A DNA stretch of 64,000 nt from Byssothecium circinans (GCA_010015675.1 ML976992.1:64730-128729), one strand, 5' to 3'; counted from the first letter of the stretch, positions 35,105-45,602 are shown. Translations and numbers: made by a program. The notes: generated from the letters alone by a model not told the origin.

Positions 35105-35294
35105 GCGTCAGCTGCAGATAGTGCAGATAGCAGCGACACTGTGCCCGGAGGTGTGAGCAAGCCCAGCAGAACCCCCAGACCGCGGACAAAAATAAGAATA
35201 ATCTTGAGAATGGAGTCCGTAGACTCGTTTCAGAGATTAAACTGAAAAGAACAGATACTACACTTGATCTGAGCCAAAATGGCAAAGAAGAGCT
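35105..35294 (-). ncRNA. U2 spliceosomal snRNA
   Basis: The minus strand carries the almost invariant 5' half of U2: GGCTCAGATCAAGTGTAGTA, then TCTGTTCTTTTCAGTTTAAT. The branch-site-pairing GUAGUA is at 35257-35262. Downstream is a perfect stem-loop GAGTC-TACG-GACTC (UACG tetraloop) in the stem IIb position, then an Sm site ATTTTTG at 35187-35193. Next comes a stem-III-like pairing of GGGGGT with ACCTCC, and a terminal hairpin with GCTGC/GCAGC stem and loop TATCTGCACTATCT (35134-35111), which resembles the U2A'/U2B'' loop without being canonical. The 5' end (35294) is set by alignment with known U2 from memory; the 3' end (about 35105) is approximate. U2 snRNA recognises the intron branch point, and PRP5, encoded at 21018, acts on its snRNP. 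Confidence 0.93.
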
Positions 35295-35340
35295 AAGGAG
35301 AAAAGAAAAAGAAGAGAGAAGGCGCGAGGGGCGGACAGGC

Positions 35341-35348
35341 TTATATAG
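35341..35348 (-). promoter_or_regulatory. TATA box of U2 snRNA gene
   Basis: The minus strand reads CACTATATAA, about 47-54 nt upstream of the predicted U2 5' end. The spacing fits an RNA polymerase II snRNA promoter in which TATA directs the start. The purine/pyrimidine-skewed stretch between it and the RNA holds no other obvious element. Confidence 0.6.
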
Positions 35349-35385
35349 TGGGAGGGACGGGGACGTGCGACTAGTGCCTGGGCGT

Positions 35386-35530
35386 CACGTGTGGGATTGT
35401 TGCCTACTCACACGCACGGGTGGTTAAAGAATCACGTGCTTTTGCCACCCGCGCTCTAATTCGTTGCATACCACTAATTAGATTGTTGCGTGGAGCCTTA
35501 TTGGTTTGCTAGGGATGCAATATCCACGTG
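35386..35530. promoter_or_regulatory. Cluster of CACGTG E-boxes upstream of U2
   Basis: Three palindromic CACGTG hexamers lie at 35386-35391, 35433-35438 and 35525-35530, about 90, 140 and 230 bp upstream of the U2 5' end; a fourth is at 35947-35952. Such sites are bound by bHLH proteins (Cbf1/Pho4/USF class). Confidence 0.5.
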
Positions 35531-36289
35531 ATTCTTTTATCAGCCGTATCCACTACGCTCCGCGAGTAGGGACGTGCGGAGAAGGGCGTGGAAGGGCGGA
35601 GAAGGTTGGGTGTGGTGGTGAAGGTGGCGGAAGGCTGCGTGGTCAGTGGCGATATTTTGGTGCTGGGAGTGGGGCAAAGGGATTTTGGGGGGGATATTTG
35701 GGTGATTTGATGGATGGAATACGCGTGAGGTTTGTTTCACGACATTGCAATGGGTTATCGCTCACTGAAGGACGCTGGGAGGCGGGATACGTGATATCAA
35801 AACTTTGGGTTGACTGGAAGCTTGTCACCGCGTTCAGCTATTTATCTTGAAATGTTGAGGTAATAGTATCACATATCGCCACTAGCATGGCCGAATGTCC
35901 GTACTTGTGACTATCGGTCAGTTCGTGTAATGCAGGCAGCAATTATCACGTGATCAGAGACTCCGTGCACATATGAGAGATACCTGCCAGGTTTATGGGC
36001 GACGGAGCTGTTCACATACTCTCACAGTAAGATGAACTCGGGGAATAACTTTAGGATCTATAAAAAGCTGTTGTTGGAACCCCAAGTTGAGGCGGAGTAT
36101 CAGGTACTGTATCCCCCTCGATGAACTGTGTACTCCTCAAGCGAGTGCGGAAAACGAGACGAGAACGCTGGGAGTTTATTTCACACGCGGCAATGACTTA
36201 GAACCTACGCCACCAAAACAAAATTCGAAAAAACTCCACTCTATTGCTACAGAAGTCCTGAGTGATAGGTGTGATGGCCAACAGGCAGA

Positions 36290-37966
36290 TCAAAGCTTGA
36301 ATCCAAGTGCCTGCTTCTGAAACAAGCCATTCGGATCATATTTGTGCGCCGCATGTTCCAACTTCTCGAGAGACGCCACTCCATAGCTCTTCAGCGGATC
36401 CTGCCAAGTCGCGGCATAATTAACATACTTGAAAGGGTGCAGCACACCCTCTTCAGTAGCAGCAGCCTCAATCTCCTCCATGAAGTTCTTAGCCAATGTT
36501 CTGACCATTTCAGAATCCTCATCCGACGCCCAGTAGAGCGACGCAATGAATATGATCAAGTCCTCATTTGGCGTCGAACCTTGGGCGAAGCCCAGAGCAT
36601 TGGTTGAGGTCTCTACAATCGGAGGACACTGCTGGTACGTTATGACGGAGAGGATGTTTGGCACGGAGCTCAGGGTCTGGGATGCGGAGTGCCAGACAGT
36701 GTTGATCTTCTTCATGATTGTGGGGGAGAGTCGGAATGTCGTGGTGACGTAGACAGCACTGCACAATCTCCGTTAGACACAAGAGAGTTTTTCGCCGCAA
36801 GGTAGAGGGTCATCAGGTGCGACACTTACTATTGATCCTTGGGCTGCGCATCCCACAGCTCGGTCGCAAACCCTGTGGAGTTGCATTTCCGCATCGTGTT
36901 GGTTATCTGTGGCTGGATGTTCGCAAATCTCTGGAACGCGCGTGGGCTCTCGACGTCTTGCAGATACCAAAGATTGTTCGATACGAAAAAGCTCTGCGCT
37001 GCTCCGACATACAGGAAGCTCAGCTCGACCTGCGCATACGGGTCATAATTGCCACTCTTGAGATCGTGGAAAGCGTCCAACTGCGCATCTTCAGTGTCGA
37101 TGGTATACTAAAAGATCATGGTACAATCAGCATAATTCATTTTGGCTTTGCGTGCAGAGCGGCCACTGACCATAATGGCACCACCCCAAAAGTTTCCCTG
37201 CAAATGTGTGACAATGTCCATACGAGTCACGATACCAAAGTTGCTGCGGCTCCCTTTCATAGCAGCAAAGAGATCCGGGTGCGACTTTGCGTTCGCCTGG
37301 ACAATTTCTCCCGAGGCCAGCACGACTTCGAAATTGACGACGCTATCACACGCCCAGCCGCGCTGGGGTGCGAAGAAAGAAAGTCCTCCTGAAGTTCCAT
37401 AGTTAGCAATGAAATCTGCGTAGTTCCCCAGTGAAAGGCTCGAGCATTCCTCCAGTGATGAACCCTCCCACTCCAACCTTCAACTCGCGAGAACCTAATG
37501 CACTCCGCCCTACACCGTCAAGCAACTTATACACCGCACCCCAATTCGTACCAGCTCCTACACGGTAAATGTCGTCGCTTTCGTTCGACTTCTCGATGGA
37601 ATTGAGGCCTGACAAGTCAATTGTAACGCCATGGTCGGTATTGCTGACTTCGGGATGAGGCGAATGTCCGCCGCTCCGAATAGCAAATTTCGTGTCTGGG
37701 TACTGAACAAGGACTTTGATGGCGGCCGCTACATCTTCGGAGGACGTAGGGCTGATGACACAAGCGGGTTTCTGGCGGGCTGAGCGGTAGTAGTAAGAAT
37801 TTACGGACGAAATGTACGTATCCGATCCTCTAAGAGAAACCTTTTCCCCCAGAACTGATTGGAGAAGTTCTTCGCAAGCCATGGCTATCCTGGAATTGTA
37901 GGTGTTGAGCGGATATCGTGGCTGAAAGGCGACGAAGAAATTGAAGATGAGTGAGGCAAGTCGCAT
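36290..37966 (-). CDS. FAD-linked oxidoreductase, berberine-bridge-enzyme-like
   Basis: A predicted 493-residue flavoenzyme in four exons: 37966-37450, 37388-37171, 37107-36830 and 36758-36290. The FAD-binding PCMH domain reads [19 protein letters not shown] and [16 protein letters not shown], where the RSGGHS His is the usual covalent flavin site. [25 protein letters not shown] and [29 protein letters not shown] follow, and the C-terminal berberine-bridge segment [30 protein letters not shown] is intact. Such enzymes oxidise small metabolites, often in secondary pathways; the substrate is unknown. The first intron (37449-37389) starts GAATGC instead of GT, yet removing it restores GGFITGGGLSFF exactly, so either a rare GA-AG intron is used or the donor is mutated. 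An alternative start at 37882 (MACEELLQ) would remove a weakly hydrophobic leader. The other three junctions are canonical. Confidence 0.8.
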
Positions 37967-39731
37967 GGCCTTTATACCTTGGGAGACTGGAAATTGTTCA
38001 GCCTAAAGATTCAGTGAGGCGTTAGGTTGGCCCTAGGAGAGCCAAGTAAATATGCAAAGATATATTGGATGAGATACGCCCCCGGGGGGTCCGGGGGCTC
38101 TGTAAATATGGTACGGAGCGGCGCGGTTGCATTTATCTTCGTGTGACGACTCAGGCATGGGGCTTAAAGCGTACGGCGAGGTCACATTAGTGCTTATTGC
38201 GTTCTCGTCCACTACTGTGACAAAGACTTCTCCTTTGCTAAGCCTTTGATTCGACAGATGTTGCGATGGTCTTTTGCGGCGTAGTCGGCTGGGAACTTCA
38301 GAAGCATCGTTGATGACCGCATGCTAAATGGTATGTGTTCACCGGACAGCATAAGCTTACAGGAATAGTATCCTTCCCCAATAATACATTCTTTCACAGC
38401 ATTACCCCCGTTAGCCTAATAACTAGGATGCATGTTTTCTCCACCGCTTTCTCTGCGCCTTCTCATCTGCAAGCAACATATCGTCAACAGCAGCTGTGAT
38501 ACCGCCATTTTGATTACCCATGTGGCATGGAAGCGCCTATAATTATAATAGTGGCACGTCTCTCGCGTGGTAGGAGAAGTAGGATACAACATAACTACCA
38601 ATCTTCAATCTCGAGACAGTAAGAGCTGGACTTATAAAGTACTACACGTTGTATCCCCCTTAGATGGGTTTTACAACACTGTATGGAGCGAGAGACGAGA
38701 GCCTTCACCCCTCTATACTTTAGTAGCCACTAAACTATTATTAGTGGGCACTCTCATGGAGCAAAAAATTAGGATGGAAGTAGAAGAAATGCGACTCACC
38801 AAGCTAGTAAGCCGTATCCGCCCTAGGAGAGTTATGAGAAACACCTATGAATCTTACTTGGGGCCTCTGGCCCCTCTTTAGTAGAAACCTCCCACCATTG
38901 GTAGTGGTTGGTGATGGACTATGGCTAGCGCTTCGGGTTGCTTGTAGTGCTGTATCTATGGACATTGGCTGTTGCATCTCGAGGCACCGTCATTGAGTCA
39001 TCTATAAGTCAGGCTTATTAAAGCTCCACTTACGAACAATGTATCCATGAGAAGTGCTTGAATAAAGTATCTAATTGCGTGATCCTCATATGTATACAGG
39101 TGCCTCTGTTCTCTAGTAGCTCATCGATTGCTCAACCGATTACTCTCTCGAACTCGTTCAAACCCTCATTTCAACAGGACTATATTAAACCAGATGGATA
39201 AATCGTCTCTGTGAAACTATCGACCAAGAAACTAGTGTATATAAACTGATGTATCCTTCCTCATGGGGGCTGCGAAGTTTATAAGAAGTATAGCAAAGTG
39301 GTGTTATAGAGAATCGAGGCAGTTATGGTGGTGATTTTGACGGCCAATGGGGAGGGAGTTTAGTAAATGGTGGGAAGATAGGGTAAGGCGAGTGAGTGCA
39401 TCGGAGAATGGGGACGTGATAAAAGGAGTGATAACGATAATGATGGGAAAGTGAGACGTATCATCGGTATGAGGACTTTCGAGGATTTGGTTCACGGAAG
39501 AGTTTGGAGGTAGCTAATATGGCTAGTCAGTAATAAGCCAAACGTAACCAAAGAATAGAAAAAGTATGTCTAAAGGAAGAAGGGTTCCGAAAAGGTGGTT
39601 AGAAACTCTCATGGAACCTAGTTCGAAGACGGGAAAAGGATGAACAGGCACGTTTGTCGGACTCGGATAAAATGTATTCAGAATAAGGAGGCTTGAGAAT
39701 TGAACTAATGCCAAACATGATTCTACTCCAT
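37967..39731. other. Gene-poor, AT-rich stretch, possible decayed repeat
   Basis: About 1.8 kb with no credible gene. It contains a G/C block (CCCCCGGGGGGTCCGGGGG at 38080-38098) and a palindromic GGGGCCTCTGGCCCC-like block near 38866-38877, set in DNA visibly richer in A and T than the flanks. Short ORFs (38212-38881, 39304-39714) are unrecognised. The look is that of an old, mutated transposable-element fragment, but I find no terminal repeats or coding remnant to name it. Confidence 0.35.
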
Positions 39732-40950
39732 CTAGTTCTTCTTCAACAATTCCACCTCCGTGGACGCAAAGATGAATGGTCCGGCACCCTTGCCATCGTT
39801 CTGAGCAATCGGGACGCTGATGTAGTACTGTTCATCGTTAGTTCGATTCTAAAGTAATAGTTGTGTGACTTACCTCGTAGCTTCCATTGCTGCTCAAAGA
39901 GCCGACTTGCACAGTGCCCTCCCAGCTCAGCGTGCCGTTGGCCTCTTTCGTGATGAAGTCATTCAGAATCAAGTCGTACGCCTTGAGAGCGGTCTTTTGG
40001 TACGATGCGTCAATAAGGCCCGTTCGGATGCCCTTGAGGTAGCTGTATGAGAACATTGCAGTAGCGCTAGACTCGATGTAGTTGCCCGGCTTGCCCGGGT
40101 AGGGTTCGTCCATGACGAGCCACCATCCGCCCTTTGCATCCTGTGCTTTCTTCACACCTTCTGCGAGAGCTGTAAGGTAGCCTTTGATACGAGCGTAGGC
40201 GGGAAGGTCCTTGGGGTAGACTTGCAAAACCTCGACAAGGGCCATGAAGTACCAACCAACAGCACGGTCCCATACGTGCGGGCATGCGCCGGTCACCGGA
40301 TCAGCCCAGACAGCTTTCTTGCTCTCATCATACCCATGTACAAGCAGATTCGATGTCTTGTTCCTGGTGTGCTCCTCAATGAGGTCGAATTGCAGAGCAA
40401 TGTCGTTCCAGGCCGTCGTGTTCTTCGGGTCGAAATAAGACGTGTAGGTCGCATAGAAAGTCTCAGCCATGTAGATACCATCGAGCCACATTTGGTTGGG
40501 GTAGGTAGGGTCACGATGCCAGAATCCTCCGGCTTTGTTCCTAGGGAAGCGGTGCAACTGATCGATCAATGACGCTGCCGCGATCTCGTACTTTTTCTCC
40601 TTTCGGCCCTCGCTATCCCACAAGTAGAGGAAGTTGTTGCCGATGCGAATATCATCGAGGGAATAGAAGTATGGATCCCAGCCGATAATCGTTCCATTTG
40701 ACGAAACGAGCGAGGAGACTGCTTTCGACGTAGAACTGAGGAGAGCCGCATTCTTGTGTAGGGTGGCGGCTTTCGCGTAACCTTCGTGAAGGACTGCTTG
40801 GACATAGTGGTTGCTTACGCGTTGACCTTTGGATTGGAAAGACGAGGACATCCATGTCGACCAAGGCTGCGATGCATTCGGTGTTGGTGCCGGAGCAGCG
40901 ACTGTAATCGCTGCGCCTGTGAGCAAGGCCAAGGTAAAAGAGTAAAGCAT
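39732..40950 (-). CDS. GH105 unsaturated rhamnogalacturonyl hydrolase, secreted
   Basis: A 390-residue glycoside hydrolase of family 105 in two exons, 40950-39874 and 39827-39732, with a 46-nt intron. The family removes unsaturated galacturonic acid from the non-reducing end of pectin (rhamnogalacturonan) fragments made by lyases. A signal peptide (MLYSFTLALLTGAAITVAAP) indicates secretion. The (alpha/alpha)6-barrel landmarks are present: GFWHRDPTYPNQMWLDGIYMAETF, with an active-site-region Asp, and ACPHVWDRAVGWYFMALVEVL, whose WDRAVGW Asp matches the catalytic acid of YteR. GNYIESSATAMFSYSYLKGIR follows. Several NxT/S sites suggest N-glycosylation. The last exon adds YYISVPIAQNDGKGAGPFIFAS, typical of the family end. 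The gene stands alone; no lyase gene is nearby. The start at 40950 is the only ATG opening the signal peptide. Confidence 0.92.
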
Positions 40951-41886
40951 GGCCACAGCTGGAATATAGAAGCCAGGAACGAAGACCGAAAGGAAGGAGC
41001 AACAAAGAATTGATGTTGGCCGATGACATTTCTGCCTACGTCCCCGCTTGGTTTATATATACCAATTCCAACGTATCATTATCGTACTTTCACGGGGGTG
41101 GCAATATGCGATCCCAACTAGCCTGCAGGTTGCATAGATTGAAGGGACCGTAGGAGATCATCACCAAGACTTTACCAAGATGGAGAAATTCGTTTGTCAG
41201 TTCGTCTTATGCTCTCGAACACAAAGTTCGCCAGCCGGTCCCGTCGCCGATGGCGAAAGGGGCGCGGTAAACGGCACAAACGCGACTAAACTAGATCGGG
41301 AGGTAAAAGCCGGTAGGCTACGCGGAAGAAATTTGCCTTGGTGGAGCAAGATTTAGCGGCTTGGTAGGCTGCGGAGCCCCCTCCAGGGTGGAAGAGAAGA
41401 GGGAACACCTATTGCGATAATTTTAATAGAGAAATTGACGCTACGTTCCCAACAATTCAGCGGGAAGACGGGAAGGATGCAGTGTGGGGGGACCCACACT
41501 CCCCTAATGAGACGTGGCCAGTAGGTGAACGCAGTGAGGAGGGATGCCTAGGTAAGTGAGCGATCCCTCTATACTGGGTACTACATGTAGTCACTCAACA
41601 CTCATTCGTCGCTTATGGGCAATGAGTGATTGTTCTCGCCCATAACGTTCATGAGCGATTTTCCCTATTACAGATCTGGATATGGGCTCTACTATTGCAC
41701 GAATCATTTTTTCCAACATGAAGGTTGAGCCGGTAACGATGGGCACGTGATGACTTCCACTCCAGGGCTTCGCGTTTATTCCAAGATTGTCACCCCACCA
41801 TGGCCTGTGCACAACTAGCTCTTCCCCCATGTTCCCTTCGCTGACCATCTGCGTCATGGTTCGCATGTCATAGCATCCAAGGAGCC
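40951..41886. other. Divergent intergenic region GH105 / DHODH
   Basis: Promoter space for both genes. The middle (41340-41580) has GC-rich patches (GGAGCCCCCTCC, GGGGGGACCCACACTCCCC) that might be repeat debris, but no structure can be named. The minus-strand ORF at 41591-41866 is unrecognised. Confidence 0.35.
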
Positions 41887-43032
41887 ATGAAACAACTTCA
41901 CATCCACCCTCACTTACTCAACTCTGCAAATCCCTGGTGCACAACCCTCGAGCAGCTGCAAGAGCTCTACAATTCCCCATATACGGGTGCAGTAACAACA
42001 CGGACCTCGCTTCTCAATGGCTTCCCACATGACGCGTCGATCCATCAGTTCACCTTCTATGAGCCGTCATCGCACCGTGTGACATCTATCAATCCGGAGA
42101 GGTCAGATAAAGCAGAAGAAATTGGCAGTCTGAACACACTGGGATACAGTCCACTTCCCCTGGAAGACTATCTCGGCTTCGTAAAGGCAATCTCGGACGG
42201 TCTACCGGAGTCTCCCGGATCGCAGGAACATGCTAGGACTGCAACAACACTAAAGCCTTTCATAATTTCCGTAACCGGCACCGTTGAAGAGGTTACAGAA
42301 TGCTACCGCCTAATATCCGCACACCAACACAACGTCCGAATGGTCCTAGCTATGGAAGTCAATCTCTCATGTCCGAATATACCGGGAAAACCACCACCAG
42401 CGTATAACTTCACCTCTTTACTCTTCTACCTCACAGCACTCAAGGCGGAAATAGCCCGCCAAGTCGAGCCCATCCACCCAGAAGAAAGGCATACACACGT
42501 TGGAAAGGTGCATGTACCAATCGGGATAAAGACCCCGCCATATACGTACCATGATCAGTATCAGCACTTGATCGACGCACTACTCAGCTCCGCGAAAGCC
42601 GAGCCACCACATCTTCCCTGCCCAGTATCATTCATCACAGCAACGAATACGCTTGGGTCTTCACTTCTTCTGTCGCCAATATTGGAACCAACAACATCAC
42701 CGCCCACTTCGCTAAGCTCTTCGACCTCAAAATCACACAAAGTCTTTCACCACGCACTCAACTCGGCTAGTGGGACAGGGATTGGCGGCTTAGCAGGCAC
42801 GCCGCTACATCCGCTGGCTCTTGGCAACGTGTATACTATCAAAGGGATGTTGTTTCAACACGAGGAGCTTGGCAGTGTTCAGATTATTGGTGTCGGCGGT
42901 GTGGATGACGTGGAAGGGTACCGGAGGATGCGGGCTGTAGGTGCAGCAGCTGTTGGCGTGGGGACAGCATTAGGGAGGAAAGGAGTAAAGATTTTTGAGG
43001 AGATCGCGAAAGCGTTGCAGACGCAGGAGTGA
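41887..43032 (+). CDS. Dihydroorotate dehydrogenase, class 1A-like
   Basis: A 381-residue single-exon flavoenzyme of the cytosolic class 1A dihydroorotate dehydrogenase family (yeast URA1 type), which oxidises dihydroorotate to orotate with fumarate in pyrimidine synthesis. Motifs: VTTRTSLLNG near the N-terminus, NTLGYSPLPLEDYL, and the active-site loop EVNLSCPNIPGKPPPAYNF with the class-1 catalytic Cys. IGIKTPPYTYHDQY carries the flavin-contacting Lys, and SFITATNTLGSSL, GTGIGGLAGTPLHPLAL, IIGVGGVDDVEGYRRMRAVGA and VGVGTALGRKG complete the phosphate site. No mitochondrial presequence or N-terminal helix of class 2 enzymes is present. Filamentous ascomycetes normally rely on a mitochondrial class 2 enzyme, so this copy may be supplementary or serve another substrate. 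Confidence 0.88.
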   Translation: MKQLHIHPHLLNSANPWCTTLEQLQELYNSPYTGAVTTRTSLLNGFPHDASIHQFTFYEPSSHRVTSINPERSDKAEEIGSLNTLGYSPLPLEDYLGFVKAISDGLPESPGSQEHARTATTLKPFIISVTGTVEEVTECYRLISAHQHNVRMVLAMEVNLSCPNIPGKPPPAYNFTSLLFYLTALKAEIARQVEPIHPEERHTHVGKVHVPIGIKTPPYTYHDQYQHLIDALLSSAKAEPPHLPCPVSFITATNTLGSSLLLSPILEPTTSPPTSLSSSTSKSHKVFHHALNSASGTGIGGLAGTPLHPLALGNVYTIKGMLFQHEELGSVQIIGVGGVDDVEGYRRMRAVGAAAVGVGTALGRKGVKIFEEIAKALQTQE

Positions 43033-43945
43033 CATAGATGAGTCTAGTAAGTAAGAAACCTAGTTGTAGTACTATTCATTAGCATCACGATCATGATTCA
43101 TAGCTTCCGTCAACCCACCATAGGCTAGTAGGTATGTCAGAAGGTACCGTGGTAGTCCGAATCCGGACGAAGAATTGGTCCGTGGGACAAATCTCGCCGA
43201 ACTACCGGTACAATTGCCAGGGTAATGTTTTCCAGAAGTTCCATTGGGCCATAGGCCGAAATGTTAATAATGGACAAGGCAGCACCGAGCGCGACAAACA
43301 AGGTTTCCGAGAATAGGCCCTACTTGGAGCTCGCGTATATTATGATGTACTGTACATAGCTATGGCGTCAGTGAGGGACTGGCGGATAGAAACATGGACT
43401 CTGCACACGTCGCATCAAGTAGATTTTTATCCATGGCTCAATATAAGCCTCATGTATATAAAAACTTAACAGTCAGCACTTAGACGGCGCGATGAACTTG
43501 CCCTACCAAGTTTTATAAGTAGGTATGAACTGCACCCTCGATCCATCTATATGAGAAAGATCCACAACTCTGAAAGCCAAAAAAACGTTACCCATCGTAC
43601 TTAAGGCTTCCTCCTTTTAATAGCGCTTCCTATTATGCTTCCTTTTAGAGAGACCGAAGCCCCCAGCTCCCGCAAACTGCATTCCATCTGGACGATTACT
43701 TTCCAAACCTTCAATACTTTTGCTCCTCCCCCTCCCCTTGACTACATCTGACACCGCTTCGATGATGTGTCGATGGTCACTGTTGACAGCTAGTCAGCTG
43801 CCATCGGCCTTCCATCAAACTTCCATCTCGTCCACTGCCACTTCTTCCCACCCCATCACCGTAAACAGATCGGCTATATCCGTTTGGCGCGCCCCTGGCC
43901 TCCCCCTTGGTACTAACACTGGCACTCCTTCGCTGTACCGGCGTG
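43033..43945. other. Convergent intergenic region, AT-rich
   Basis: This lies between the dehydrogenase stop and the LOV gene 3' end. No clear gene is seen. The part at 43777-43967 is open on the minus strand and may be a final exon of the LOV gene (see that entry). Confidence 0.35.
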
Positions 43946-45602
43946 TCACGTCCGGTGGTCGTTCCCCCTACTGCCCAATGAAGGAGAATGTAAGCTAGCA
44001 ATGCCGCCACTTACTGCACCCACTCGACCGCCGTCTCTGTCTTCTTTGATGCTTCTTCCTTCTCGACGCAAGTAGTCCGCATACAGCTTGTTGCCCGTGA
44101 ATTTGGCTGCGCCGATCGAATCTGCCGCTATTCCACCCAAGATTCTGCCTTCCTTGGTGAGGTCGACGTGTCGAAATGTTTGCTTGGAGTGCATGTGGCG
44201 CACCGGGGAACGTTGAGTCCCCAGTTTTCCAGTGATCTCTTCTTTGTCGACCATACAATCATGATGACGCCCGGTCTCGCATCAGACCCTATGAGTGGAG
44301 TGCAGTGAATCCAACGCGATCTCCCTCCGTATAAAGTATCACAGTCCCCGGTACTCATGGAGGCATCGTCGTTGGTCGTAGAATTTTGAGTGTTGGATCG
44401 CGATGGCTGTGTTAGCCACGATATCTTCGCTGTGACGCCGAGACCCTGTGCGAGAGCTTCCTGTATTCCTTCGCATACGTGCTGGGGACCACCAATCCTG
44501 TCCATTAGCGTCGATTGAGGAAGACCTGGGATGCGGAGTGCGGGAGAGGTGAAGATTATGCGTAGTGAGGGATACGGTCGGGCGAGAAGATACTGCTGCT
44601 GCGTTAATAGAAGTGCGTGTGGGTCAGGAGATGATTGCTCACATTCTGATACACACCCGGCAGTTTCCCATCCGCGTCGAATACACTGGGAGGCCAAATG
44701 TTATCATCAGAATCCTCCATACCCACATACCGTCTCTGTCCAGCCGGGGCTGATGTCGTGGAGATGCCGGAAGAGACTGAACCTGGTCGGCCAGACACAG
44801 TTGTATTCGCTTCTCGATCGCGTTGTTTCACTGCCTCGACCTCTTCGTCATTGAGTAAGGTGCCGAGTTCGCGCAAGAACGTCGATGGCTTGTGTTCAAG
44901 GCGTGATAATTGAGAATCAGGGTGCTTGGCTTTCTCCAAGGCTTCTTCGTCTTGTTCGAGAAGATGTTTGAAGGACTCTAGGCCTCGACCATTTTCAAGC
45001 AGGTGGCTTATGTCGATTTGGGCTCCGATAAAATAACGCACGCCGCCACGCGAGTCGTACAGTGGAGCCATCATGACCTACTGAAATCAGCTGAAAAACG
45101 CAGTGAAGATGTTTAGAAGATGTGGTACCAGGTTCAAAAATGGGCTTCCGTCACGACTGTGGTTCGTTAGCATGCGTTCCTCATCATTCAATCGACCACT
45201 CACTAGTTCAACAAAATCTCGCTAATCTCTTGGACATTGTGAATCGCATTTGAGATGCGTTTGATAGCTGGTTTTTGTGTTTTCGGTCCTTGCAGAAACC
45301 GACAATTCCGCCCGATGACGTACTCCCGGCCATACTGAGTGGTGTTGTAAAACTCTCCGACGTTTGTAAGTAGTGAGATCTCAAGGTTGATTTGTGAAGA
45401 CTTACCTTCTGAGGCAAATACGACAGGATTATCCGGCTGCTTCGGATCAGTCAAGCAATAAACCTCAGCCAGGCCTTGTACGAGATCCCGCATCAACGGC
45501 ACGCTTACGTCCCGTAATCTCCTTGACCAGGCATTCCGTCACAAGCGTCACCATGCGGTATGTGATATAAGCCGGCAATGCATCGGTGACCAACTCCTCC
45601 AT
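43946..45602 (-). CDS. LOV-domain blue-light receptor (RGS-LOV/BcLOV4-like), frame-broken
   Basis: A PAS/LOV photoreceptor. Exons that join cleanly: (45602 or 45493)-45406, 45354-45204, 45156-45129, 45077-44643 and 44598 to about 43946, with introns of 44-51 nt. The core reads QGLAEVYCLTDPKQPDNPVVFASEEFYNTTQYG, then IGRNCRFLQG with the flavin-adduct Cys, then LNYRDGSPFLNLVMMAPLYDSRGGVRYFIGAQIDIS: a complete LOV domain. The C-terminal extension (IHCTPLIGSDARPGVIMIV, DYLRREGRS) resembles RGS-LOV proteins such as Botrytis BcLOV4, which is recruited to membranes in blue light. No RGS domain fits in the 400 bp available upstream. Two frame conflicts exist: near 45505-45530 a helical segment (MEELVTDALPAYITYRMV) runs into the LOV exon in a different frame, and near 44251-44258 GVIMIV and MVDKEEITGK are one base out of register. 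The 3' end is uncertain and may extend to 43777. Confidence 0.65.

Larger units (their letters stand above)
35295..36289. other. U2 upstream region and flank of FAD oxidoreductase
   Basis: No coding gene is supported. It contains the U2 TATA box and E-boxes listed separately; the rest (35550-36289) is plain intergenic sequence with short unrecognised ORFs. Confidence 0.4.

Noticed and set aside
34946..35285. ORFs on both strands over 34946-35285
   Set aside because: They overlap the U2 snRNA sequence, which explains the conservation here; the translations have no protein-like features.
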